Origin: Streptomyces sp. NBC_01260
Lineage (GTDB): Bacteria > Actinomycetota > Actinomycetes > Streptomycetales > Streptomycetaceae
NCBI RefSeq assembly: GCF_036226405.1
Contig: NZ_CP108464.1
Coordinates: 496,001 to 560,000 of the forward strand
DNA: 64,000 nucleotides
Direction of reading: 5' to 3'
Part shown: positions 33,899 to 42,449 of the stretch, one piece after another
How the letters are laid out: every line of letters begins with the position of its first letter
Numbering within the stretch: position 1 is the first letter of the stretch
The notes under the pieces: model-generated
Databases searched by the model: none
Told to the model about the DNA's origin: nothing
The model's input: the letters and a program-made list of their open reading frames with translations, nothing else
Position numbers and translations under genes: made by a program

Positions 33899-35260
33899 AT
33901 GCCCGGTCGACATAGCCGTCGATCCATGCTCGCCACGATGGCCGCAGTACCGCTGGCGGGCGCACTGAGCGCTTGCAGCGGTGGCACATCGGGGTCCGAC
34001 AGCACGAGCAGGACCGGTGACGCCGGCAACAGGACCGGCCGCAACGCCACGCACGTCACCTTCTGGTCCGCCCTGCGCGGGAGCCAGGAGGTGGTGGACG
34101 CGTTCAACCGGACGCACCGCACGATCCAGGTCGACTTCCAGCAGATCCCCTCGGGGCCCCAGGGCGGGTACGCGAAGCTCAGCAACGCCTCCCGGGCGGG
34201 GAACGCCCCGGACGTCGCGACGATCGAGTACCCCCAGGTCCCGGGCTTCGCCATCGACGGAGTCGCCCTGGAGCTCACGGACCTGCTGAGCGACGGCCTG
34301 CGGGCCAAGCTGCTGCCGCAGGCGCTGGGGCTCACCACGTTCGAGAAGCGGGTCTTCAGCCTGCCGCTCGACGTCGAGCCGATGGTGATGCACTACCGCA
34401 GCGACCTCTTCGCCGAGTACGGCATCGAGGTCCCGCGCACCTGGGACGCGTTCGAGGAAGCGTCCCGTACCGTGCGCGCCAAGGCGCCCGGCCGGCGGCT
34501 GTCGGCCTTCGCCACGGACGGCGGGTCGCAGTTCGCCGCGTTCGCCTGGCAGGCCGGTGCCCAGTGGTTCGACACCCGCGGCGGCGCCTGGAACGTGTCG
34601 CTCGCCGACGAGCCGACCCGCCGCGTGGCGGCGTACTGGCAGCGGATGATCGACGAGGACCTGGTCGTCATGAGCCCGGTGGACAGCAGGGCCTACGACG
34701 CACAGCTCAGCTCGGGCGAGGTCCTGGTCCGGCTCAGCGGCGCCTGGGACGCGGGGGCGCAGATGAAGGCCCGGCCCGGCCAGAAGGGCAAGTGGGCCGT
34801 CGCCCCGCTCCCCCAGTGGGGCGCGTCCGACCCGGCGCTCGGCACCCACGGCGGATCGACCTTCGCGGTCACCAGCAGCAGCGACCACCCGGAGGCCGCA
34901 CTGGAGTTCATCGAGTGGCAGGTCTCGCACCCCGACGCGCTGCTGGCCCGGCTCTCCAGCGGAGCCAGCAGCCAGTACCCGGCCGCCCCCGGCCTCGTCG
35001 CAGTCGGCCGCAAGGCCTTCGACCGTGGCTACTACAGCGGCCAGGACATCTACACGCTGTTCGACCAGGAGGCCCACAAGATCCGGGACGGCTGGACGTG
35101 GGGACCGCGGATGACCGCCACGCAGAAGGTCATGCAGGACGGATTCGCCCGGGTGGGCGGCGGCCAGGGCTCGGTGCTGGAGTCGGTGCGCGCGGCCCAG
35201 CGGGGCACCATGCCCGACCTCAGGGCGCTGGGTCTGTCCGCCACCGAGCACAGCAGCTGA
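33899..35260 (+). CDS. Tat-exported lipoprotein sugar-binding protein of an ABC importer
   Basis: A 453-residue extracellular solute-binding protein of the carbohydrate (family 1) type. Its signal has a twin-arginine SRRSMLATM motif, hydrophobic core AAVPLAGALSAC and lipobox cysteine at the end, so it should be folded before export and anchored by lipid. The mature part has THVTFWSALRGSQEVVDAFN at the start and later YAKLSNASRAGNAPDVATIE and FSLPLDVEPMVMHYRSDLF, as in sugar-binding proteins. The ATG at 33899 is fixed by GGGAGG 5 nt upstream. It heads the transport operon; the stop overlaps the first unit of a 31-bp tandem repeat. Confidence 0.9.
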   Translation: MPGRHSRRSMLATMAAVPLAGALSACSGGTSGSDSTSRTGDAGNRTGRNATHVTFWSALRGSQEVVDAFNRTHRTIQVDFQQIPSGPQGGYAKLSNASRAGNAPDVATIEYPQVPGFAIDGVALELTDLLSDGLRAKLLPQALGLTTFEKRVFSLPLDVEPMVMHYRSDLFAEYGIEVPRTWDAFEEASRTVRAKAPGRRLSAFATDGGSQFAAFAWQAGAQWFDTRGGAWNVSLADEPTRRVAAYWQRMIDEDLVVMSPVDSRAYDAQLSSGEVLVRLSGAWDAGAQMKARPGQKGKWAVAPLPQWGASDPALGTHGGSTFAVTSSSDHPEAALEFIEWQVSHPDALLARLSSGASSQYPAAPGLVAVGRKAFDRGYYSGQDIYTLFDQEAHKIRDGWTWGPRMTATQKVMQDGFARVGGGQGSVLESVRAAQRGTMPDLRALGLSATEHSS

Positions 35261-35354
35261 TGCACAGCCCGTACCCGTCCGCGGCAGCTGATCCACAGCC
35301 CGCACCCCTTCCCGGCAGCTGATCCGCAGTGCGTCCCCCTTCCCAGCAGCAGAG
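35253..35354 (+). repeat. 31-bp tandem repeats between the binding protein and permease genes
   Basis: Units beginning GCAGCTGAT or GCAGCTGATC start at 35253, 35284 and 35315, and a fourth partial unit (GCAGCAGAG) at 35346. The period is exactly 31 bp. Each unit continues with a CACAGCCCG-like and a CCC-rich segment. The first unit overlaps the stop codon of the binding-protein gene. The array fills the whole gap before the permease, where repeats or hairpins often adjust permease expression relative to the abundant binding protein. Confidence 0.75.
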
Positions 35355-35369
35355 AGGCAGGTGACACCG

Positions 35370-36371
35370 ATGACCAGCCCGCTCACCACACCGGCTTCCG
35401 CCCCCGTGGAGGCGACCGGTTCCGCCGCGTCGCCGAAACCCACCACGCCCCCGGGCACCCCCCGCAAGTCCGCCAGACGTCGTGAACTCGGCGCGGCCGG
35501 CGCCCTGATGACCCCCTTCTTCATCCTCCTGGTGACGGTCTTCCTGATACCGGTCGCGACCGCCGTCTGGCTCAGCTTCTTCAGCGACGACCAGCCGGGG
35601 CTCGGCTTCGGCCCGGAGCGCACGGTCTTCGTCGGGCTGCGCAGCTACACCGCCGTGCTGAGCGACCCGACGTTCCTCAGCGGCCTGGGCACCGTCGTCC
35701 TGTACTGCCTGATCTACATCCCGGCGATGGTGATCGGCGCGCTCGCGCTGGCCCTGCTGCTGGACTCCGGAGTGGTGCGGCTGCGCTCCTGGGCGCAGCT
35801 CGGGCTCTTCCTGCCGCACGCCGTGCCCGGCATCATCGCCGCCGTCATCTGGCTCTACCTCTACACACCTGGGCTGAGCCCGGTCATCGACCTGCTCGGC
35901 AAGGCGGACATCACGATCGACTTCCTCGGCGTGCACACGGTGGTGCCGTCGATCGTGAACATCGCCCTGTGGAGCAATCTCGGTTACAACATGGTGGTCT
36001 TCTACGCTGCCCTGCAGGCCGTGCCGCGCGAGGTCATCGAGGCGTCCGTAGTCGACGGTGCCGGACCGGTCCGGACCGCGCTCCAGGTCAAGACGCCACT
36101 CGTGCGCTCCTCGGTCGTGATGGTCGCGATGTTCACCCTGATCTTCGCGCTCCAGCTCTTCACCGAGCCGATGCTGCTGAGCCAGTCGACACCGATGATC
36201 AGCTCGCGGTTCTCGCCCAGCATGTACATCTACGACGCCGCGTTCACCCGTAACAACTACGGCCTGGCCGCCGCGGCCTCGGTTGTCCTGCTGGTCCTCA
36301 CGATCGCGCTCTCCTACGGCGTGACCCGCTGGACCAACCGCTCCAACGCCCCCGAGGAGGACGCCCGATGA
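35370..36371 (+). CDS. Sugar ABC transporter permease (MalF type)
   Basis: A 333-residue inner-membrane permease. A basic proline-rich cytosolic start (1-45) is followed by six helices. The EAA loop is EASVVDGAGPVRTALQVKTP, which docks the ATPase. It pairs with the next gene to form the heterodimeric channel. No ATPase gene lies in the operon; in Streptomyces the shared ATPase MsiK often serves such systems, so it is the likely energiser. The ATG at 35370 is used; GTG 35361 is possible. It overlaps the next gene by ATGA. Confidence 0.9.
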   Translation: MTSPLTTPASAPVEATGSAASPKPTTPPGTPRKSARRRELGAAGALMTPFFILLVTVFLIPVATAVWLSFFSDDQPGLGFGPERTVFVGLRSYTAVLSDPTFLSGLGTVVLYCLIYIPAMVIGALALALLLDSGVVRLRSWAQLGLFLPHAVPGIIAAVIWLYLYTPGLSPVIDLLGKADITIDFLGVHTVVPSIVNIALWSNLGYNMVVFYAALQAVPREVIEASVVDGAGPVRTALQVKTPLVRSSVVMVAMFTLIFALQLFTEPMLLSQSTPMISSRFSPSMYIYDAAFTRNNYGLAAAASVVLLVLTIALSYGVTRWTNRSNAPEEDAR

Positions 36372-37243
36372 GCGCGACGAGTCCCGGCCGCACGGCCGCC
36401 GCCCTGCGTCCCCGCCTGCTGGGCCGCTCCGTCGTCAACCTGGTCGTCGGCATCTGCGTGCTGTACACGCTGCTGCCGGTGCTGTGGCTGGTGCTCGCCT
36501 CGTCGAAGGACCGCGACGCCCTGTTCGGCAGCGACGTCCTCTCGCTCGACCACTTCTCCTTCGCGCAGAACCTCAAGGACCTCTTCGCGATGGACGGCGG
36601 TGTGTACGGGCGCTGGTACGGCAACAGCCTGCTGTACGCGGTCCTCGGCGCGGCACTCGGCGCACTGATCAGCATCGCCTGCGGGTACGCCTTCGACAAG
36701 TACCGCTTCGCGCACAAGGAGAAGCTGTTCGGCCTGGTCCTCGCCGCGGTGATGGTGCCGCAGACCGTGCTGGCGCTGCCGCTGTACCTGATGGCGTCCG
36801 GCACCGGACTGGTCAACACCTTCTGGTCGGTGTTCATCCCGGTGCTCTTCAACCCGTTCGGGGTGTACCTGGGCCGGATATTCAGCCAGGGCTACGTGCC
36901 CGACGAGGTGCTCGAAGCGGCCCGGGTGGACGGTGCCGGGGAACTGACCACGTACTTCCGGGTCGCGCTGCGGATGCTCGGGCCGGGTCTGGTCACCGTG
37001 TTCCTGTTCCAGCTCACCGCGATCTGGAACAACTTCTTCCTGCCCATGGTGATGCTCTCCGACCAGGACCTGTATCCCGTCAGCCTCGGTCTGTACATCT
37101 GGAACAGCTCCGCCACGGTCTCACCCGAGTACTACCCCGTGGTGATCATGGGTTCGCTGCTCGCGGTCCTGCCGCTGATCCTCGCCTTCGCGCTGCTCCA
37201 GCGCTTCTGGAAGTCGGGGCTCACCGCGGGCGCCGTCAAGTAG
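36368..37243 (+). CDS. Sugar ABC transporter permease (MalG type)
   Basis: A 291-residue permease with six predicted helices and the conserved EAA loop EAARVDGAGELTTYFRVALR. The N-terminal helix LVVGICVLYTLLPVLWLVLA and the segment AVMVPQTVLALPLYLMASGT are typical of the MalG half. The start is translationally coupled to the preceding permease (4-bp overlap). It acts with the binding protein encoded two genes upstream. Confidence 0.92.
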   Translation: MSATSPGRTAAALRPRLLGRSVVNLVVGICVLYTLLPVLWLVLASSKDRDALFGSDVLSLDHFSFAQNLKDLFAMDGGVYGRWYGNSLLYAVLGAALGALISIACGYAFDKYRFAHKEKLFGLVLAAVMVPQTVLALPLYLMASGTGLVNTFWSVFIPVLFNPFGVYLGRIFSQGYVPDEVLEAARVDGAGELTTYFRVALRMLGPGLVTVFLFQLTAIWNNFFLPMVMLSDQDLYPVSLGLYIWNSSATVSPEYYPVVIMGSLLAVLPLILAFALLQRFWKSGLTAGAVK

Positions 37244-37281
37244 CCGTACCGCCTCCACCCCATCCCCGTACCAGGAGAAAG

Positions 37282-38313
37282 ATGCCCACCACCACCCCTG
37301 CCGCGCGGCGCCGGCCGCGTGCCGCCGTCGCGATGAAGCCGGATGCCGCGGCCGCCCTGCTGGACGCCCGGTCGCTGGACGCACTCTCGGAGGTGTGCGA
37401 CCTCGCGCCACTGCCCGTGCTCGACGATTTCACCACCGACCGGGCCCGCGCCGTGCTCGCGGACACCGAACTGCTGGTCACCGGCTGGGGCTGTCCGCCC
37501 CTCGACGAGGCGGCACTGACCGCGGCGCCCCGGCTGCGCGCCGTCGTGCACACGGCCGGAAGCGTTCGCGGGCACATCACCGAGGCCTGCTGGAAACGCG
37601 GCATCGAGGTGTCGTCGGCCGCCGCCGCCAACGCCCTGCCGGTCGCCGAGTACACCGTCGCGATGATCCTGCTCTCCGGGAAGCGGACCCTGGAACGGGC
37701 CCGTGACTACCGGGTCGAGCGCCACCGGGGCAACTGGCTGGCCACCTCCCCGCAGGTCGGCAACTACGGCCGGACCGTGGGCATCCTGTCCGCCTCGCTC
37801 ATCGGCCGGCGGGTCATCGAACTGCTGCGGCCCTACGACCTCCGGGTACTGCTGCACGACCCGTACGTCTCCGACGCCGAAGCGGCCGCGCTCGGCGTCC
37901 GGCCGGTGGGGCTCGGTGAACTGTTCGCGCTGAGCGACGTGGTGAGCGTCCACACCCCGCTGCTGCCCGCCACCCACCGGCTCGTCAGCCGTGAGCTGCT
38001 GATGTCGATGCGCCCGGACGGTGTGCTCCTCAACACCTCGCGCGGCGCCGTCGTCGACCAGGACGCGCTGACCGACGTCCTGCTGCAGAACCGTATCCGG
38101 GCGGTCCTCGACGTCACCGAGCCCGACACCCTGCCGGCCGGCCACCCCCTGTGGGACTGCGAGAACGCCCTGATCACCCCGCATCTCGCGGGCTCCCAGG
38201 GCAACGAGTGGCGGCGGCTGGTCGATCTGGCCGTGGGCGAGACCGAACGCTGGGCCGCGGGCGACGGATTCGCCCATCCCGTACGACGCGAAAGGCTGGC
38301 ATTCCTCGCATGA
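37282..38313 (+). CDS. D-isomer 2-hydroxyacid dehydrogenase
   Basis: A 343-residue NAD(P)-dependent dehydrogenase of the D-2-hydroxyacid family. The nucleotide loop is degenerate: VGILSASLIGRRVIELL instead of G-x-G-x-x-G. The catalytic triad is visible as Arg in NTSRGAVVDQDAL, Glu in LDVTEPDTLP and His in ITPHLAGSQGNE. It would reduce or oxidise a 2-keto/2-hydroxy acid, plausibly from breakdown of an acidic sugar imported by the upstream transporter. The ATG at 37282 has AGGAG 5 nt upstream, 38 bp after the permease stop, so it belongs to the same operon. It overlaps the next gene by ATGA. Confidence 0.87.
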   Translation: MPTTTPAARRRPRAAVAMKPDAAAALLDARSLDALSEVCDLAPLPVLDDFTTDRARAVLADTELLVTGWGCPPLDEAALTAAPRLRAVVHTAGSVRGHITEACWKRGIEVSSAAAANALPVAEYTVAMILLSGKRTLERARDYRVERHRGNWLATSPQVGNYGRTVGILSASLIGRRVIELLRPYDLRVLLHDPYVSDAEAAALGVRPVGLGELFALSDVVSVHTPLLPATHRLVSRELLMSMRPDGVLLNTSRGAVVDQDALTDVLLQNRIRAVLDVTEPDTLPAGHPLWDCENALITPHLAGSQGNEWRRLVDLAVGETERWAAGDGFAHPVRRERLAFLA

Positions 38314-40217
38314 ACCGACCGCACCCGAACTCCCCGGTGGAGCTCCCCGCCGACGACCGGTCGACGAGCCCGGTCACCGGATACACCCGCGCGCACTGGG
38401 AGGCGGCGGCGGACGGACTGCTGAAGGCGGCCTGGCAGTGGGCCACCCCCGGCAGCGCGCTGCTCGACCTGCCGGGACGCCCCTCCGCGTCCGGGGTCCG
38501 CTCCGACGGCCTCGAAGGCTACGCGCGCACCTTCCTCGCCGCCGCCTTCCGGGTCGCGGGCGCGGGCGGCAAGGACCCGCACGGCTGGCTCGACCGGTAC
38601 GCGGACGGGCTCGCGGCCGGAACCCGTACGCCCGGCCGGGACGACACCGAGTCATGGCCGCTGATCCGCGACCACTCCGTGTTCGGCCAGCCCATGGTGG
38701 AGTCCGCCTCGGTCGCCATCGGGCTGCGGCTCACCCGGCCATGGCTCTGGGACCGGCTGGACCCGGCGGTGCAGGACCGCGCCGAGGAGTGGCTGCGCGG
38801 CGCCCTGCGGCACACCCCCGCGCCGAACAACTGGTACCTGTTTCCCTACTCGGTGGCCGGCTTCCTGGAGTCGGTGGGCCGCGGCGACGCGGAGACGGCC
38901 CGTGCGCGGGAGCGGGCACTCGACCTGCTGGAGAGCTGGTACCGCGGTCAGGGCTGGTACGCGGACGGCGACGGCCGTGCCTTCGACCACTACAACGGCT
39001 GGGCGCTGCACCTCTACCCGGTGCTGGACGCCCATCTGTCGGGTGACTCCGAGCTGTCCGCGCACTACGGGGCACGGCTGCGCGAGCACCTGGAGAGCTT
39101 CTCGCTGCTGTTCGGCGGGGACGGTGCGCCGATCCACTTCGGCCGTTCGCTGTCCTACCGGTTCGCGGCCGGTTCGGCTGTCGGACTCGGCGCGCTGACC
39201 GGGCACACCCCGCTCGCTCCGGGCACGTCGCGGCGGGTGATCAGCGGGGCGCTGCGCTACTTCCTGGACCGCGGCGCGACCGGCACCGACGGGCTGCTGA
39301 GCCTGGGCTGGCACGGGACGCACGACGCGACGCTCCAGCCCTACTCGGGTCCGGCCTCACCCTACTGGGCGTCCAAGGCCTTCGTCTCGCTGCTCGCCCC
39401 GGCGGACCACCCGCTGTGGACGGCCACCGAGGAGCCGGCCCCGAGCGAGGGGCCCGACCGGGTGCTCGCACTGCCCGCGCCGGGACTGCTCGTCCAGTCG
39501 ACGCGGGCGGACGGGATCGTCCGGCTGCACAACCACGGAAGCGACCATGTCCCACCGCACGAGGGCGAGTCGGCGGTGCAGGACGATCCGCTGTACAGCC
39601 GGCAGTCGTACTCGACGGTCACCGGCCCGACGGCGCGCGGGAACGCTGCCGACAACCATCTCGCCGTCGTCGTCGACGGGGCCCGCAGCGGCCGCCGTGC
39701 CATCCGCCCGCTGGGCGCGGGCGGCGGCGACGGCTGGGGCTGGGCCGCCTCCTGGCACCGCCCGGTGTTCGCCGGCGGTGCGCCGATGGTGCCGGGGCTG
39801 CGGGTGGAGAGCGTGACCGTGGTCCGCGGCCGGTACGAACTGCGGGTGCACCGAGTGCTGGGTGCCCCGCCCGGCGCCCGGGTGGAGCAGACGGGCTGGG
39901 CGACCGGTCCAGGGTCCGCGGTGACGTCGGCCCTGCACGGTCTGCACGGCTGGGAGTCACAGGACGAGGTACGGGCTCCGCAGGGCACGGCGTACACGCC
40001 CTGGGCGGTGCTGCCCCGGCTGGGGGCGGAGGCGGAGGGCACGGTGCTCCTGGTCGCGCTCGCCTCGCTCACCGCGGAGCCCGGCGCGGCCGTGCTCGAC
40101 GCGGTGGTGAGCGGGGTGAACGCCGACGGGGACACGGTCGAGGTGTACTGGGCCGAGGACGCGGCGACGACCCGCATCGGATTCGGGCCGGTGGAGGTGA
40201 CGGTCGAACACGGCTGA
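38310..40217 (+). CDS. DUF2264-family protein (putative glycan-active enzyme)
   Basis: A 635-residue cytosolic protein. The N-terminal two thirds match DUF2264, predicted to be an (alpha/alpha)6 barrel: SDGLEGYARTFLAAAFRVAG, WYLFPYSVAGFLESVGRGD, YADGDGRAFDHYNGWALHLY and PIHFGRSLSYRFAA. The C-terminal third (about 400-635) is beta-rich, as in polysaccharide lyases and heparinase-like enzymes. The family has no established activity but recurs in polysaccharide-use loci. No signal peptide is seen, so it probably processes an imported oligosaccharide. It is the last gene of the operon, coupled to the dehydrogenase. Three 11-bp repeats follow directly after the stop. Confidence 0.82.
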   Translation: MNRPHPNSPVELPADDRSTSPVTGYTRAHWEAAADGLLKAAWQWATPGSALLDLPGRPSASGVRSDGLEGYARTFLAAAFRVAGAGGKDPHGWLDRYADGLAAGTRTPGRDDTESWPLIRDHSVFGQPMVESASVAIGLRLTRPWLWDRLDPAVQDRAEEWLRGALRHTPAPNNWYLFPYSVAGFLESVGRGDAETARARERALDLLESWYRGQGWYADGDGRAFDHYNGWALHLYPVLDAHLSGDSELSAHYGARLREHLESFSLLFGGDGAPIHFGRSLSYRFAAGSAVGLGALTGHTPLAPGTSRRVISGALRYFLDRGATGTDGLLSLGWHGTHDATLQPYSGPASPYWASKAFVSLLAPADHPLWTATEEPAPSEGPDRVLALPAPGLLVQSTRADGIVRLHNHGSDHVPPHEGESAVQDDPLYSRQSYSTVTGPTARGNAADNHLAVVVDGARSGRRAIRPLGAGGGDGWGWAASWHRPVFAGGAPMVPGLRVESVTVVRGRYELRVHRVLGAPPGARVEQTGWATGPGSAVTSALHGLHGWESQDEVRAPQGTAYTPWAVLPRLGAEAEGTVLLVALASLTAEPGAAVLDAVVSGVNADGDTVEVYWAEDAATTRIGFGPVEVTVEHG

Positions 40218-40220
40218 GGA

Positions 40221-40253
40221 CGGAACGGGGGCGGAACGGGGACGGAACGGGGG
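40221..40253. repeat. Three 11-bp direct repeats at the end of the DUF2264 gene
   Basis: CGGAACGGGGG, CGGAACGGGGA and CGGAACGGGGG follow each other without gaps, starting 3 bp after the stop codon. The convergent lutC gene ends 26 bp further on. They may be slippage products; no function is evident. Confidence 0.7.
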
Positions 40254-40278
40254 CGCGCGGTGGCGCACCCCCGCCTCC

Positions 40279-40911
40279 TCATACGTCCGTGCGGATCACG
40301 ACGGCCAGGGTGCGGGGGCCGTGTACGCCCTCCACCCGTTCCAGTTCGATGTCGGAGGTGGCCGACGGTCCGCTGATCAGCGTCGTCGGCCGCTCGGGCA
40401 CCAGCTCGGCCACCGCCTCCGGAACGCCCACCCGCACGGTCGACAGATCGACGACACAGACATGGAGATCGGGCACCAGGGACAGCGCGCGACGCCCCTG
40501 GTCGGGCGATCCGTCCAGGAAGATGGTGCCGGTCTCGGCGCAGCTGACGGCCGAGGCCGTGACGACGCCGTCGAGGGCGTCCAGCCGCGGCGGAGGAATA
40601 TCGGCGGAGTCCTGCCGCACCTCGCCGTCGTAGGCGGTGAGCCATTGCGGGTCGAGTCCGGCGGGCACCCCGATCCTTCGGGCGCCCCGCTCCCGCAGCA
40701 CCTCGGCGACGACCTCGGCGGTCCGGTCGGCGGTGCAGGGGTGGACCTGGGCCTTGTAGTCGACGAGCCGGTCGGTGAACAGGGCCAGGCGCTCCGCGTC
40801 GGGGAGGGTACGGCCGGTGCGGTAGGCGCGCGGGACCGGGGTGTCGGCGGCGGGCGCGAGGGCCAGGGCGTCCCGGACGCGGCCGAGCACCGTTTCGCGA
40901 GCGGTCGTCAC
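40279..40911 (-). CDS. lutC: LutC, lactate utilisation LUD-domain protein
   Basis: A 210-residue LUD-domain protein (LutC/YkgG). Motifs are RTLPDAERLALFTDRLVDY, GIVTAS-like DGVVTASAVSCAETGTIFL, and the C-terminal RPTTLISGPSATSDIELERV segment followed by EGVHGPR. With LutA and LutB it forms the iron-sulphur complex that oxidises L-lactate to pyruvate. GTG 40911 overlaps the lutB stop by 4 bp, so lutABC is fully coupled. Confidence 0.92.
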   Translation of the reverse strand: MTTARETVLGRVRDALALAPAADTPVPRAYRTGRTLPDAERLALFTDRLVDYKAQVHPCTADRTAEVVAEVLRERGARRIGVPAGLDPQWLTAYDGEVRQDSADIPPPRLDALDGVVTASAVSCAETGTIFLDGSPDQGRRALSLVPDLHVCVVDLSTVRVGVPEAVAELVPERPTTLISGPSATSDIELERVEGVHGPRTLAVVIRTDV

Positions 40912-42449
40912 TTCTCCTCCTCCTGCTGCTGGTTGCGCGTGTGTTCGTCGGCGGCCGCCCGCATCGTCGCCGCGCCCTCGGCCGAGGAGAGCCAGGAGCG
41001 GAAGGTCTGCTTGGGCGGGGCCGGGGTGTCCCGGCTGTCGCTCCAGCCGTTGAACGGCGGCGGCAGGTGGGAGATCTTCTGGTCCCGTCCGGCGATGACG
41101 CGGCCGATCCCCGATGCCTTCTGCGCGGCGGTGAAGAGCTTCGGCCTCCTCATCACTCCGGCCGCGGCCTTCATGGCGAGTTTCTCGGCCGTGGTGCCGG
41201 ACTGCTCGGTGTGCTGGTGGCGCAGCTCGACCAGCAGCGACGGGATGTCGATCTTGACCGGGCAGGCGTCGAAACAGGCCCCGCAGAGGCTGGAGGCGTA
41301 CGGCAGCGAGCTGTTGGGATCGTCCTTGGCGGCGTGCATTCCGGCGAGCTGCGGGGTGAGGACGGCGCCGATCGGCCCGGGGTACGTCGATCCGTAGGCG
41401 TGGCCGCCGGCGCGTTCGTACACCGGGCAGACGTTGAGACAGGCCGAGCAGCGGATGCAGTTGAGCGCCTCGCGGCCGATCCGGTCCGCGAGCGCGGCGG
41501 TGCGTCCGTTGTCGAGGAGCACCAGGTGGAAGGTCTGCGGCCCGTCGCCGGGGGTGACTCCGGTCCACATCGACGTGTACGGGTTCATCCGCTCGCCGGT
41601 GGAGGAGCGCGGCAGCAGTTGCAGGAAGACTTCCAGGTCCTGGTAGCGCGGCAGCACCTTCTCGATGCCCATGACGGTGATCAGGGTGTCGGGCAGGGTC
41701 AGGCACATCCGCCCGTTGCCCTCCGACTCGACGACGGACAGGGTGCCGGTCTCGGCGATGCCGAAGTTGGCTCCCGACACGGCGACCTTCGTCGTCATGA
41801 ACTTCTCGCGCAGATAGGCGCGGGCGGCGGCGGCGAGATGCGCGGGAACGTTGTCCAGCGACGGGTCGACGCCTGGGATCTCCTTGAGGAAGATCTCCCG
41901 GATCTCGTCCCGGTTGCGGTGGATCGCGGGCACCAGGATGTGCGAGGGCTTGTCGTGGGCGAGCTGCACGATGAGCTCGGCGAGGTCCGTCTCGTACGGG
42001 GTGATGCCGATGGATTCGAGGTGCTCGTTGAGACCGATCTCCTGGGTGGCCATCGACTTGACCTTGATGACCTCCTGGCTCCCGGTCTCCTTGACCAGCC
42101 GCGCCACGATCTCGTTGGCCTCGGCGCCGTCCCGTGCCCAGTGGACCGTGCCGCCGCGTTCGGTGACCTTGCGCTCCAGCTCCTCGAGGAGCTCGGGGAG
42201 CCGGTTCATGGTGTCGGTCTTGATGGCCGATCCCGCGTCGCGCAGCTCCTCCCAGTCGGGCAGCTCGCCGGTGACGTTGAGGCGCTTGGCGCGGATGGTG
42301 TGGGTGGCCCGGCCGAGGTTGCGGCGCAGCTGTTCGTTGCCCAGGTCGTCGTGGGCCGCCGCGGGGAACGTCCGGTCGCCGCGCAGATTGCCCGTTCCGT
42401 ACGGGGAGCGGGGCGGCGTAGCGGGCATGCCGAGAAAGGTGCTGCTCAT
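40908..42449 (-). CDS. lutB: LutB, iron-sulphur lactate utilisation protein
   Basis: A 513-residue protein. The N-terminal LUD-like part (about 60-300) includes SGANFGIAETGTLSVVESEG. It is followed by two ferredoxin-like [4Fe-4S] motifs, CIRCSACLNVCPVY and CGACFDACPVKI, and a charged C-terminal tail ending QQQEEEK. It is the electron-transfer core of the LutABC L-lactate-oxidising complex. The ATG at 42449 overlaps the lutA stop by 4 bp. An upstream extension of the frame has no family resemblance. Confidence 0.93.
   Translation of the reverse strand: MSSTFLGMPATPPRSPYGTGNLRGDRTFPAAAHDDLGNEQLRRNLGRATHTIRAKRLNVTGELPDWEELRDAGSAIKTDTMNRLPELLEELERKVTERGGTVHWARDGAEANEIVARLVKETGSQEVIKVKSMATQEIGLNEHLESIGITPYETDLAELIVQLAHDKPSHILVPAIHRNRDEIREIFLKEIPGVDPSLDNVPAHLAAAARAYLREKFMTTKVAVSGANFGIAETGTLSVVESEGNGRMCLTLPDTLITVMGIEKVLPRYQDLEVFLQLLPRSSTGERMNPYTSMWTGVTPGDGPQTFHLVLLDNGRTAALADRIGREALNCIRCSACLNVCPVYERAGGHAYGSTYPGPIGAVLTPQLAGMHAAKDDPNSSLPYASSLCGACFDACPVKIDIPSLLVELRHQHTEQSGTTAEKLAMKAAAGVMRRPKLFTAAQKASGIGRVIAGRDQKISHLPPPFNGWSDSRDTPAPPKQTFRSWLSSAEGAATMRAAADEHTRNQQQEEEK

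Noticed and set aside
35253..35354. CRISPR array
   Set aside because: The repeats are contiguous 31-bp tandem units without unique spacers and no cas genes are present.
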